Shown here piece by piece: positions 9,601 through 19,749 of a DNA stretch of 39,953 nt (positions are counted from its first letter, which is position 1; every line of letters starts with the position of its first letter). A program made the position numbers and the translations under genes. The stretch is from Phaeoceros laevis (taxonomy: Eukaryota; Anthocerotophyta; Anthocerotopsida; Notothyladales), in assembly GCA_049999765.1 (NCBI GenBank), contig JBNGIQ010009396.1, positions 71,027 to 110,979 on the forward strand, in the 5' to 3' direction. The notes under the pieces were generated by a model. The model was not told the DNA's origin. It saw only the letters and a program-made list of their open reading frames with translations, and searched no databases.

Positions 9601-10071
9601 CGTAGGGTACCCTTGCCTGAGGCACATGCTGTAGCCAAGAAGGAGCGGACTACGCCATCGGTGTTGCTTGTTCAAACTTCGAAGTTCCAACCACCGCCGG
9701 ATGAAGCAACGAGTCCAGTCTTGGATGAGAGCCCAGCTAAGAGAACCTGTGTAAGTCATCATATTCTTACAGTGTGTCTAACCACATCAGAATCTAGTGC
9801 AGGACACTGGTTTGTCGACTCAGGGGCAACAGCCCATATCTGTAGTGATAGGACTGCATTCTCTCATTACACCCTTCATACTAGCCCTCAAAGTGTTCTA
9901 CTTGGGGACAACAATCAGCTGGAAATCAAAGGGGTAGGCATAGTCTTACTGCGCCTTAGAAATGGGTCGATACTCGCACTTGACAATGTTCTTCACATTC
10001 CTGCAATCACGAAAAACCTTTTGTCGGAGTCGCAACTTGCACAAAACAAGGAAATGGAAGTCACCTTCTGA
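9601..10071 (+). pseudogene. Copia aspartic protease domain
   Basis: HWFVDSGATAHIC (about 9810-9845) is the DSGA active site of Copia proteases. It is followed by the hydrophobic strands expected of the fold (VLLGDNNQLEIKGVGIVLLR and LDNVLHIPAITKNLLS). The enzyme cuts the Gag-Pol polyprotein. The segment is in one frame until a TGA at 10069-10071 in the linker before integrase. The catalytic Asp is present. Confidence 0.85.
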
Positions 10072-11171
10072 CACTCCACATGCACAGTAAAGCAGTGGGG
10101 TAGAGTGCTTGCAGTCGGCACCCTTGCACACGATTTGTTCCTGTTAGATGTAGAAAGTATCCCAGCCCCGTCAGCACAAGTGGCCGGTCTGCATTCTTCT
10201 GTTTCTGCATCTGACGTAACAAGAGTGTGGCATATGAGACTCGGACATCCCAACCCGAGAAAGCTCCAGGACATGGCCAAGGCTGATATCTATAGTGATG
10301 GCTTGCCTAGCCAGTTGACGCCCCTTCCTTTTTGTGAAGCCTGCGTCTTTGGCAAGCACCATGTCACAGCATACCCCAAAGGGGGAGGAAAGAGAGCAAC
10401 TGAGGTTCTTGGTTTGGTGCATGCTGACCTGTGTGGCCCCATTTTCGTTGACTCCTGGGGAGGTGGAAAATACTTCCTCATGTTCATTGACGACTACAGC
10501 AGATACTCCTACGTTTACATTCTTAGATATAAGAGTGAGGCATTCTAGTCCTTCAAGGAGTACAAGGCCATGGTAGAGCATCAAACCGGCAAGAAGCTTC
10601 AGTGCCTGCGCACAGATAATGGAGGCGAGTTTGATAGTGATGCCTTCAACGAATATTGTGTTGCACTCGGCATTGGACGACAATTCACTGTGCCATATAG
10701 TTCTGCACAAAACGGAGTTGCAGAAAGGAGGAACAGATCAGCACAGAACATAACACGGTCCCTATTGAAGCAGGCAGGCTTGTCGTTGAAGTATTGGGGT
10801 GAGGCTATTTCCACGGCCAATTATCTATACAATAGACTTCCCTGCAAAGCTGTTGAGGGAAAGACCCCCTATGAACTTTGGTGTGGACGCAAGCCTTCGA
10901 TTCAACATCTTCGGACCTTCGGCTCTACAGTTACGTTCACGTACCTAAGGAGAAGCGAGAGCATAACAAGCTGTCAGACCGTGCACAAAAATTACTCTTT
11001 GATGGGTATACTGAAGGTGTGAAGGCCTATAAACTCTTCGATCCCAAGACTAGACAAGTCAGCTATGCCAGGAGTGTGGTGTTTAACGAAGCTTTGTTAC
11101 TAACCCCGCATCCTGGAAAGATGCTGCCTTCCCACGAGGACGAATCTGCAGTAGAAGATGGCACTAGTTAG
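10072..11171 (+). pseudogene. Copia integrase, frameshifted
   Basis: The GAG-pre-integrase zinc domain is seen as VWHMRLGHPNPRKLQDMAK with LPFCEACVFGKHH (HHCC intact). The DDE core follows: HADLCGPI (first Asp), CLRTDNGGEFD (second Asp) and QNGVAERRNR (Glu), all present. Integrase inserts the cDNA into the host chromosome. A TAG interrupts at 10546-10548. Near 10920 the frame changes: FGS continues as YVHVPKEKREHNKLSDRAQK, FDPKTRQVSYARSVVFNE. A stop follows at 11169. The domain is otherwise of full length. Confidence 0.85.
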
Positions 11172-12655
11172 CTTGTTGGCTCCAGCTGTTCAGGGGGAGC
11201 AGACAAATGCAGATGTCGAGACAAGTGAAGCTGGCCCCCCAAGAAAGCTTCGATGAAGATTCAGAGCCAACTTACTTTGATCTCTCCATGAACAGCATAT
11301 CTCAACAAGAGGAGGAAACAGGGTATGTGTTAGATACATTGGATGTCAGTGATTTGGACATACCTGAATAAAATGCAGCCTTACCAAGTCATACTAGTGA
11401 GGAGACAGCATCAGAACTTGCTCCAGTAGAAGACGTCACTGTACCGGCAGTAGGTGAATCATTTCGTGCTGTGGTGGCACCGTCAAGGTACCCATCGAGA
11501 TTCCGTAAGGCTCCGGTCATTTACAGCCCTAGCAAGTGGATGAGCAGCGTTAGTCGCACTGATTTTTCTACTGGAGAAGTAGCCAGCTCAAGTGTGGATG
11601 TACCTCCAGTGGGGGACACTAGTGAGGCTGAAGAAAGTGATTACGAGGTTATTACAATGCTCACTATGCTGTCAACTAGTGTGCAGGCAGGCATGGAAGT
11701 GAATCTAACACCTGTGCAAGCACAAGCCTTGGCAGCAGCCTTAGTAGACACGTCAGAACCAGCTAGCATGCAGGAAGCATACTCAGGAGCTGAAAGCAAG
11801 CAATGGAAGATTGCTGTACAGGAAGAATACGATTCCTTGATAAAAAATGAGACATGGTCTCTTCAGCCATTGCCACCTGGAAGAAAAGCAATATCATGCA
11901 AATGGGTGTTTAAAAAGAAGTATACACCTGAAGGACAGATTGCTCGATTCAAGGCAAGGCTCGTGGTGCGTGGTTTCTCTCAGCGCCCCGGCGAGGATTA
12001 CTTTGAGACTTTCGCACTAGTAGTGAAATTCCCGACCCTGAGGCTGGTACTAGCTGTGGCAGTGCATTGTGACTTAGACCTTCACCAGATGGACGTGCGC
12101 ACAACATTTTTGCATGGAGTCTTTGAAGAAGAAATCTATATGCACTAGCCCAAGGGCTACGTGGAGAAAGGCAAAGAGCATCTCGTCTGCAAGCTGGACA
12201 AGACCCTTTACGGGTTAAAACAGAGCCCACGTGCTTGGCACAGTAGGCTAGATGCATTTCTTACAAAATGCGGTTTTATTAAAGCAAGCGCAGACACAAA
12301 CCTATATGTACTCAGGAGGAAAGAAGCTTACCTCCTGTTGTTGGTTTATGTTGACGATCTCATCTTGGCTGCAAGTACAGGTCCCTCTAGCCTGCTGGAG
12401 GTAGTCAAGAACTTGTTAAAGGCAGAGTTTGATATGAGTGATCTCGGAGACCTCAAGTGGTGCTTGGGCGTGGAGATCATTCGAGATAGGAGGAAAAGGA
12501 CGATTACCCTCACACAGAAGAAATATGTCAAGGACAGCCTCAACAAGTTTCACCTAGCCAAGGCACACGGCTCAGCAACACCTCTAGCAACAGGTGTCAA
12601 GCTCACCAAGGACCAGGCAACCGTGACAGAAATCTCATCAGAAGGGATGGGAAGA
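11172..12655 (+). pseudogene. Copia reverse transcriptase, truncated before RNase H
   Basis: A variable linker (about 11230-11740, one TAA near 11370) leads into RT: WKIAVQEEYDSLIKNETWSL, AISCKWVFKKKYTPEGQIAR, FKARLVVRGFSQRPGEDY, LHQMDVRTTFLHG (usual MDVKTAFLNG), KTLYGLKQSPRAWH and the catalytic LLVYVDDLILA at about 12340-12372. It copies the element RNA into DNA. A TAG at 12146-12148 replaces a Gln codon. The YVDD box is intact. The last Copia-like residues are ATPLATGVKLTKDQ (about 12580), then EGMGRD; RNase H is missing. Confidence 0.88.
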
Positions 12656-13240
12656 GACTTTCAGCCTCTGTTTATAAGGGAGTGCACCAAGTAAGTCCTC
12701 TGCCGCATCTCAAGAATTCCTCAACTCTGTGTCCTCCATGAGCTCCTCAAGCCTCAGGTATGCACTCTTGAGTGACTCCCCTAGCTTGAATGCGAAATGC
12801 TGTAGCTCTTGCATTTTTTCAGCTGTGGCTGCGGGAAACTCTCATCTGAGCATGGCAAACACCTCCATGACATCATAGCCTTCTTTCCTCCTCCTCTTTG
12901 TGACCTGAGTGATCTTAGCTTCTTTCTTTTGTTTTTGGGTTTGTTCCTCCCACTGCCCTGACACAATGGCCTCGCGATGCTTGCGGAATGTCTTAAGGGC
13001 TCCTCGGCCCAGATATATAGGTAGTTGTAGCAATGCGAATTCTTTAGTGTACTTCCCTGATTTCAACTCCACCTCTGCCATGGCCACAACGAACAGGTCT
13101 GTCAGTAAAATCTAGCAGCGACAGTGTTCCGTGAGCTCCCGTGAAGAGCTCATCCCTTCCCATTCTGGGTTGCTCCATGATGCTCTCCGTAGGAGGACCT
13201 CTATCCAGGTCACCTTGCAAAGCTTTATACTTTTCCATGG
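12650..13240 (-). pseudogene. retroelement gag-like fragment
   Basis: Minus-strand pieces in order: GPPTESIMEQPRMGRDEL; AEVELKSGKYTKEFALLQLP; LGRGALKTFRKHREAIVSGQ; KRRRKEGYDVMEVFAMLR, stop, then EFPAATAEKMQELQHFAFKL; LKSAYLRLEELMEDTELRNS, stop, then AAEDLLGALPYKQR. The helix-rich pattern with W and late F/L positions resembles the capsid region of plant LTR-retrotransposon gag proteins. I assign the superfamily only by that pattern. One frame change (about 13090) and two stops are visible. It abuts the truncated Copia element, so one event may have joined them. Confidence 0.55.
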
Positions 13241-13328
13241 ATGATAAAGCTTAATGGGTCAAGTAAAACCTCACCCCAGAAATTTTGTCTTAATATAGGC
13301 TCGGTACAAAAAAATTTGGCCTTTAACC
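13218..13328. mobile_element. 111-bp insertion in one of two gag N-terminal copies
   Basis: The copy at 13734-13850 runs without a break from GFNLESAGAGCSLQ into GDQDRGPPTKSIMEQ. In the copy at 13145-13370 the same two blocks are separated by 111 bp flanked by tgcaa (13213-13217 and 13329-13333). It contains the inverted pair aagctttat/ataaagctt. It may be a tiny transposon or a filler; no terminal inverted repeats are clear. Confidence 0.45.
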
Positions 13329-13870
13329 TGCAACCCGCGCTTGCGCTTTCCAAGTTGAAACCCTTGCATGGACTCTCCAGCTAAAACCTCCTGCACAAGC
13401 TATCCAACTGCTACTGTGTTTGATCGTCGGCAATAGCACATGCGTCTCCTCCCAAAATGGCTTCAAGATGTCCGAAGTGTCCCAGCTTCTCTCCGGTCTC
13501 CACTCATCATCTTCCTCCAACAGTAGCTCCAACATGCGTTCCTGTCACGCACTCCCAACCTGATATCATCACCTTTTGCTAGCACTTGCTGCACTTCCTG
13601 GGTTAGGGATTACATGCAACACAATGCAAGCATCATGCATCTACGCTCGAGTGATCAATGCATCCAGGTTTTCACGTGACTATGGCCTCTAATGCTTCCA
13701 GACGTGACTCCCCATCAATGATGCCCTCTGAGCTCATCCCTTCCCATTTTGGTTTGCTCCATGATGCTCTTCGTAGGAGGACCTCTATCCTGATCACCTT
13801 GCAAACTGCAACCCGCACCTGCACTTTCCAGGTTGAAACCTACAGATCTAGGCGTAGGATCGTAGTAGAA
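13327..13870 (-). pseudogene. duplicated gag N-terminal region and leader
   Basis: Minus strand. One copy has MQGFNLESASAGCRL (about 13370-13327). A second has GFNLESAGAGCSLQGDQDRG followed by PPTKSIMEQTKMGRDEL (about 13850-13732). About 360 bp of unassigned sequence lies between them, including LLEEDDEWRPERSWDTSD in an open frame (13323-13535). The arrangement suggests two overlapping partial insertions or a local duplication of the element whose gag is at 12650-13240. Confidence 0.5.
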
Positions 13871-14118
13871 ACAAGAGAATGAAAGATTGATTACTTGGTC
13901 GCTAGGACCGGGAGGCTTTTATGCCGTGTGTGTGTGTGGCGTTTCACGGGAGCGCGAAACCCAACCGTCATGGGACGTACCATTACAAGAACAGCTACGC
14001 CTATACGAAACGGCGTTACCGTTTCGTATCTACCTAAATGCATATTACCTTAATTTAAATCTGCCTATTAATACCGTGCCCTAAATGGGTAGGTATTTCC
14101 CTACTCCCACTTAGGCAG
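13871..14118 (-). repeat. possible LTR of the minus-strand gag element
   Basis: On the minus strand the block begins TGCCTAAG near 14118, has a TATA-like cataaaagcc near 13920, and ends with a T/C-rich tail just before the gag leader. That is the layout of an LTR. I find no matching partner and no clear primer site, so this is a guess. A strong hairpin lies inside it at 14003-14029. Confidence 0.25.
14003..14029. repeat. 11-bp inverted repeat hairpin
   Basis: atacgaaacgg, loop cgtta, ccgtttcgtat: perfect 11-bp arms. It could be an RNA hairpin or a protein site in the possible LTR. Confidence 0.75.
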
Positions 14119-14215
14119 ATTCCCCTATGCATGCCGCCGTGCAAACTTGCGCTCCCGACTTGCGCCTGGAACTTGTCAGTCTCGCCGCTGGTGCTATAGC
14201 TGCCGCATCTGCGCC

Positions 14216-14657
14216 ATGGAGGTGCAGCCAGGTTTCCAATCCGAAGTGCTTTTGCTGGCTGTCATCCTTGCACTTGTGATGCTCATAGTTGTTCGCCGCC
14301 GCCGTCCATGTTCCCTCTGTGCCGAGTTTGCAAAGTTGCACAGTGCTGAAGCGGAGTTAGAAGCAGCTCACGCTCGGTGGAGGCTGCTGCAGGGTCTCCC
14401 GAGACTCGTGCCGGATGCGCCATTCCGAATGCTGCCCAATTGTATGGATAGATTCATGTACGCAGGCTCCAAATTTACTGAGGAAGGAAGGCTTATTCTC
14501 CGATATGGTAGCTTCCACCCTTGATTGCTTGCGCTGCCGCTTCAGTTTGCATACTTGCAGATTAGCTCCCACTGACCCTTGTATGGGTGCTGTGTGCAGA
14601 ACAATGGCATCGTTGTACTACAGTGATGCCAACCCGAAGGTTCAAAGGAAGACATGA
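14216..14657 (+). CDS. small predicted membrane protein, related to the gene at 5932
   Basis: An ATG in a good context (gcgccatggag) starts MEVQPGFQSEVLLLAVILAL, a signal anchor of about 20 hydrophobic residues followed by RRRRP. A charged helix (AEFAKLHSAEAELEAAHARW) follows, then GLPRLVPDAPFRMLPNCMDR with FMYAGSKFTEEGRLILRYG. At 14507 the codon is split by a possible donor (G|GTAGCT). Acceptors at 14560 and 14599 would give introns of 53 or 92 bp; the latter matches the 89-bp phase-1 intron of the first gene. Sequence after 14599 can be read MASLYYSDANPKVQ but not in the spliced frame. Shared features with the first gene are the anchor plus Arg run, LP-P-RLV, the D-F-x-Y...F-x-E block and the intron place. 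Function unknown; it may also be broken. Confidence 0.35.
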
Positions 14658-14743
14658 ATGACAGTTCTGAACACCTATCTGCCTATCTGTGGATGTAGGA
14701 ATTCATGGGCTATCAGCTAGCCCCATAGCCTTGCAGAACTTGT

Positions 14744-15143
14744 NNNNNNNNNNNNNNNNNNNNNNNNNNNNNNNNNNNNNNNNNNNNNNNNNNNNNNNNN
14801 NNNNNNNNNNNNNNNNNNNNNNNNNNNNNNNNNNNNNNNNNNNNNNNNNNNNNNNNNNNNNNNNNNNNNNNNNNNNNNNNNNNNNNNNNNNNNNNNNNNN
14901 NNNNNNNNNNNNNNNNNNNNNNNNNNNNNNNNNNNNNNNNNNNNNNNNNNNNNNNNNNNNNNNNNNNNNNNNNNNNNNNNNNNNNNNNNNNNNNNNNNNN
15001 NNNNNNNNNNNNNNNNNNNNNNNNNNNNNNNNNNNNNNNNNNNNNNNNNNNNNNNNNNNNNNNNNNNNNNNNNNNNNNNNNNNNNNNNNNNNNNNNNNNN
15101 NNNNNNNNNNNNNNNNNNNNNNNNNNNNNNNNNNNNNNNNNNN
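14744..15143. other. assembly gap of 400 N
   Basis: Run of 400 N. The flanks do not show overlap. The sequence between the small membrane gene and the next region is unknown. Confidence 0.95.
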
Positions 15144-15431
15144 GTCTACTTCCAGTTTCACAAAAACTGTCAAAATCAAAGACTTTTGCTAGAAAATTGT
15201 GTGTGTGTATACCGGGAATACTGCGTTTGCGGTATGAATGTGTGTGCTATATGAATGTATGACAAAAGTATGATGTGAAACGCTTTCAAGCTACATTGTA
15301 CTAGTGCCTTTATCAATGGCATATGTTTTTGGACAAATGTCAACAATTGCCGCATCCCACAAGTCAACTCTCGCGGCTCTCACGCTCTCTAGCAGCTTCT
15401 CTCTCTTCCACGAAGCTATGGCTATGGCTTT
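15144..15431. other. gene-free; GT run and a hairpin word
   Basis: A short GT run (15199-15210) precedes atactgcgtttgcggtat at 15218-15235, nearly identical to a perfect hairpin at 28624-28641. The last 80 bases are pyrimidine-rich, like a plant 5' UTR, before an ATGGCTATGGC at 15417. Confidence 0.4.
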
Positions 15432-16240
15432 GGTCTAGGGTTTGAGCGCGCCGCCGCCTACTTTGTTGCCTTCAAGTTGTCCGATCGCATCGTTTCCAAG
15501 CGCATTGCAACCGTCTCGTCACGACCTGCCCGAGAGTGTTGTCTTTTGCTGGTTCTCGCTCGATTTCGCCTGCATTTTGCCTCGTGTTTGTTCTGTTTTT
15601 GCTCGGCTGACTTGTACAGCTTGCATGCTGCTAGTAGTGTGTCTGCACGCTCTACGACCTCCCTGCCCTCCGTCTTTGTGCTCATACTCACCTCCTAACG
15701 TTTGCTTGCCTACCTGGCGACGTTCGTTGACGTTTGCTTACCTTCCATTCACCCATCTACAGTCCTCTTACCTCCCAGTCATCTACAGTCTACCGCCCGT
15801 CTACCTACCATCCCCTGGTCAGGCCATGGTCACCAATCGCAACGGCCTATCAACCTGCTGTTCCTACTGCAGGTCCATCACTTCTGCTCTACATCCCCCC
15901 ACCACCCCACGTACTCCCCGCAACGGGTCTACCTCCGCTCACTCAAGAATCACCCCTCGTCACCCCACGCCTGTAACCCAAAGGACCCGTGTTAGAACCA
16001 CCAGGACAGAGTCAGCAGCCCCGGTCACAACTATCCCTCGGCGCCTACCAACTGCCAACTGGAAGCGTCAGGAGCGAAGGAAAAGCTTACTGTCCGCACT
16101 CCGAACTGCAAACCGGATGTTCCGGAAAATAGCGAAGATCAGGGCTAATACCATAGCACGCATCCACTAGCTTGATTCTGCAGACTCGGAGAGCGACGGA
16201 ACCTCGGAGCTCAGCTCGAAAGACGCCCAGGCCTGCACAT
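15432..16240 (+). other. unrecognised open sequence, Pro/Ser-rich then basic
   Basis: A frame open from 15442 to 16170 encodes about 240 residues. The first half is Pro/Ser/Leu-rich and could be translated UTR. The second half is strongly basic (RTRVRTTRTES; NWKRQERRKSLLSALRTANR; MFRKIAKIRANTIARIH). After a TAG the same frame gives an acidic LDSADSESDGTSELSSKDAQ. A basic tail followed by an acidic one resembles a real protein rather than noise, but I know no family. Two ggaggaattctcggag-like words (about 16270 and 16297) form a small tandem repeat just downstream. Confidence 0.3.
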
Positions 16241-16286
16241 TGGCTTCAACATTCCCGGAGCCTATAGGAGGGAGGAATTCTCGGAG

Positions 16287-17635
16287 TTGACAGGAGGAAG
16301 GAATTCTCGGAGCTGCGAAGGAGGACCAGTAAGAAGAGACGAGGTGCATCTAGAGGGACTAGAGGCCATCTGCAAAATGCCGATCTCATCAAGCATCATC
16401 AATGACTTTTTCAAGTGCTGTTCGGATGAAGACAGATTCAGGGAGTGGGTTCAGCACCACCCGAGCCATAGACAGCTCTTGGCCAGGACATGGGCTATGA
16501 AGAGCATCCTCCAGATCGTAGACTTGAAGCCGGAAGATATCCTTGCCATGGCTGACCAGGAATGGTTCTTTCCCTCTGCAGCCGGCGGCAACCAGGCGGA
16601 GATGGGGCACACAGCATTGCAACTTCAATACCCAGAGGACTTGACAACACTCAAAGTCACGGAGTACTCTTTTGTGACACTGGAAGGGGTCACAGGCTAG
16701 CTCAAACTTACAACCTACAAATGGTGCAACGGGATGAGAGCAACAACACCGACTCTGACCGCAGGGCAGGGGTCCAAGGCAGGCAGGCTCAAGAGGGGGA
16801 CTACCAGCGAGATGTTAGAAGAAATCTTAAGAACGGGAACNNNNNNNNNNNNNNNNNNNNNNNNNNNNNNNNNNNNNNNNNNNNNNNNNNNNNNNNNNNN
16901 NNNNNNNNNNNNNNNNNNNNNNNNNNNNNNNNNNNNNNNNACGTTTGGGATGAATTGCAGCGGGAATTCTTACAGCTAAGGGAAAGAGAGGCACAGCCGG
17001 TGACAGATTTCAGCAGAGAGGCATGGCTCAAGGCATTGGCCAAATCCCAGGAACCATTCAACACCAGCACCCTGACAAATGACATCCATTCGGGGCGTTC
17101 TACACCGGATGAGTTTCTCACCTGGCTTCGAAGAGCCTTCCCGGTGGCAGCAGCTAGGGAGTGGTACCTTACTCACACCAAAACGCTGAATCTGATGAAC
17201 CCCAATATTGTGGTGGGCAGGAGGACTATGGCGGACATGCTGCATGACAAAGATGTTTTCATAGTCAAGAAGAATGACAACGGAGGCGAATGCGAAGAAA
17301 TGGACGAAGCCTATAAGGTCTTCATATCCCCATCAGGGAATATCTTTATCATTCATGAGTTTGTATGTTGTATTGCCTCAGGCAAGAGATGCTGGATTAC
17401 CTTCAGGGCAACGGAGTGGTGCAGGGAGGAGCTCAAGGAGCAGTACTCTATCAACAACCCTCTGTTCGCCAAACTGATACCATGGAAGAATCAGGGAAAC
17501 GAATGGCTGGTTCCAGGGTACACACCAGGCAGTCTGAACTTATCCACCAGGTTCCCGGTTGGAGGCAGGAGAGCTAGAATGGACGGCGGTTATGAACCTG
17601 CAGGCACGGGAGAAGCATCTTCATCGGGTCAGTAG
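16287..17635 (+). pseudogene. unrecognised protein of about 450 residues, one stop and a gap
   Basis: Frame 1 (16287-16700) encodes ISSSIINDFFKCCSDEDRFR, EWVQHHPSHRQLLARTWAMK, SILQIVDLKPEDILAMADQE and EYSFVTLEGVTG. A TAG at 16698-16700 is followed in the same frame by LKLTTYKWCNG and RGTTSEMLEEILRTG, up to the N run. After the run, another frame stays open to 17635: VWDELQREFLQLREREAQPV, DEFLTWLRRAFPVAAAREWY, NPNIVVGRRTMADMLHDKDV, EAYKVFISPSGNIFIIHEFV, CCIASGKRCWITFRATEWCR, ending Gly/Ser-rich. The composition is that of a globular, Trp-rich protein. The change of frame across the gap is uninformative because the gap length is arbitrary. It is not any LTR or LINE domain I recognise. It could be a host gene relic or a 5' ORF of the LINE downstream. 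Confidence 0.4.
16841..16940. other. assembly gap of 100 N
   Basis: Run of 100 N inside the unrecognised coding sequence. Coding-like sequence is present on both sides. Confidence 0.95.
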
Positions 17636-17830
17636 AAGGGACACCAGTGCCTGCAATGAAGGATGCAGTCACACAAGAAGGCGATGACCTTTAAGGATGG
17701 GCTTAAATACAGGATGGTAGTAGCATAGATCGATATGGTATTTCTGAACGGGATACAGGAATGGTACTTCTGAACCCGCGGGCATGGGACAGGCATCTGC
17801 ATCCGGTCAGTAGACGGAACGCCACAGACA
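17590..17830. repeat. degenerate direct repeat, spacing about 179 bp
   Basis: gaacctgcaggcacgggaga at about 17594 recurs as gaacccgcgggcatgggaca at about 17773. Both continue agcatct/ggcatct, a cggtcagtaga word and ggaacgcca/gggacacca. The copy at 17594 covers the end of the unrecognised ORF, so its C-terminus lies in a duplicated segment. Confidence 0.6.
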
Positions 17831-19749
17831 GCAACGGAAAACTCAGGCAGGCACAGGGCAGAGATCACCTCAGAGGGCGAGTGCGATTATACCAGGATAA
17901 GCTAGGAGACATGTAGACAACCGCCAAGGTGCATGCGTATTTCATACCTGCATGACAAGGCCTCATTAGGACACTCTCATATACCCTTACCTGTATCTCC
18001 GTAGTTGTGTCTCCATAAATATATTCATATACCGTTTTTGAAAACATGTCTCTTTGAACATCGGCATCGGAAAAGTAATGACTCCCCAAGCATACATTGT
18101 ATAGTTTGCAACAGGTTCCACCAGTCTACCAGTCCATCGACAGCTACCTTGGGACGAAGGGAAGCAGGCAGGCAGCTTCAATTGACAGAGATTTTCAGAT
18201 GACCACAACTGGCTCAACATAACCGGCAGCAGAGAGTAATGCCCTCCTCCAGCTATTCCAGTTCTAATATACACTAACGATGATCCACTGCCACAGGGCT
18301 ATACCTATGCTGGGGGACGACAACATTGCCAGATGGTCAACGGCCATGCCTGCACCGAACTCAACAATCACTCATAGCCAGGAAGGAAACGACTCCATGG
18401 TCAAGAACATACCAACCCCAAACCCCAGGTTTGCCAAATGGGCGAGGTAGGAGAATGTCAAACTGTTGGCACCTGAATGCTTTCTCTGTTTGGTTGACTC
18501 TAGAGTGCTGTAGTTGCGACGACCTCACCTGCAGGTTAAGAAACAGGATTCCACTCACCATCTCAATAGCACAGGCCTTTCAAAACTCCAGGTCGGCCAT
18601 ATGAAGGGAGGCTCACCAGCCTGAACACAACCGCAGAGAAGGCCCACCATTCGCAGCTGCTTGCTGGAACCCCAGGTTACGCCTTCTGACCAACACACGA
18701 AGGTATAACATTTTTCAGTCAAATGAGGCCTCTTCACTGTCTTCCTGCACTCTCAACAACAATGCTGGGTACATGTGGATAGTTGTAACAGGCGGGATAC
18801 ATACTCACCTTGCTTTACAGATTTGACCGAGACGAAGCCACAGGGGACACCCTTTGGGTACGGTCTCACACTAAGGTCCTACAAAGGTAATGCATGGCAG
18901 GCCTGGCAGCTCTGCCACCCTACTCCACTTTGCCCATTTGATTTCCCGCTGGCTATACATCAATGGTATCTGTTAAGGAATCGGACATCGGGTGGTGTAG
19001 ATCCACTGTATGCCGAGACCTGCCACAGTGCCGGCGATTGAGATATCATGCTGAATCTGCAACCAAGGCTATATCATGCTGAACCTGCAGCCAAGAATAT
19101 CTGGCTGTATCTACAGAAATTGGCTATCTTGCTATATCTGGATGGTTGTTTACGCTACTGAAAGACACACCTACGTTGAAAATCGGATACGAGGGAAGGG
19201 GAGGAAAAACTTACGAAAGGGACACCACAGTGTACTGAGGGACAAAGCATACTCACGATCTACAAATGCTCGTATTGAACTGATACGCCAGGGCCACAGC
19301 TACCTGCCTTGTCCAGCCACTCAGACATGAAAGAGCGCACACCATAGTGTGCCATGTTCTCAAAGTAACCCCGAACCACAATCTACTTCAAAACGGTCTC
19401 CCCACCAAGGCAACTGCCTCTACAAACCAACCGCCTTTTACAAGCCAGCAAAACAAACAAGCTGCCTCAGAGCAAAACACCACAAAGCAGCCAATCATGT
19501 ATACACCGGTCATACAATTGGAAATCCGATGATTAGGCAAACCAGCATAATTCCCACCATAAGCACCAAAGATCGGGCCCACACAATTCGTGGACCTAGA
19601 ATGATGGCACACAATTCGTGGACCTAGAATGATGGCACACAGATACCAAGCATCAACCGCCAGGCAGATGCCCCCATTTAAAAATACCTCTCATTCATGG
19701 CAACGGGAACCAGCGCCCACAATAATTAATCAAGCCTCTAGCCACAGCA
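17831..19749. other. gene-free stretch of about 1.9 kb
   Basis: No frame shows a recognisable family. Short open frames have random composition. Two small tandem repeats are present: tatcatgctgaa-t/c-ctgca-a/g-cc near 19046 and 19074, and a 28-bp unit at 19581-19636. It may be the long 5' part of the LINE that follows, or unrelated spacer. Confidence 0.35.
19581..19636. repeat. 28-bp tandem duplication
   Basis: acacaattcgtggacctaga followed by atgatggc is present twice without a mismatch (19581-19608 and 19609-19636). Recent slippage or duplication. Confidence 0.85.

Larger units (their letters stand above)
7315..12655 (+). mobile_element. Copia LTR retrotransposon, 3'-truncated
   Basis: The order is LTR (7315-7569), tRNA-iMet primer site, upstream ORFs, gag with a zinc knuckle, protease, integrase, reverse transcriptase. 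Integrase before RT is the diagnostic Ty1/Copia order. Homology stops near 12655, inside the linker between RT and RNase H, where an opposite-strand gag sequence begins. RNase H and the 3' LTR are missing. Coding parts lie in three frames with at least seven in-frame stops, so it is inactive. It interrupts an older minus-strand Copia copy (6455-7310). Confidence 0.85.

Noticed and set aside
12346-12546. Minus-strand frame opposite the Copia RT
   Set aside because: Shadow of the YVDD region on the coding strand.
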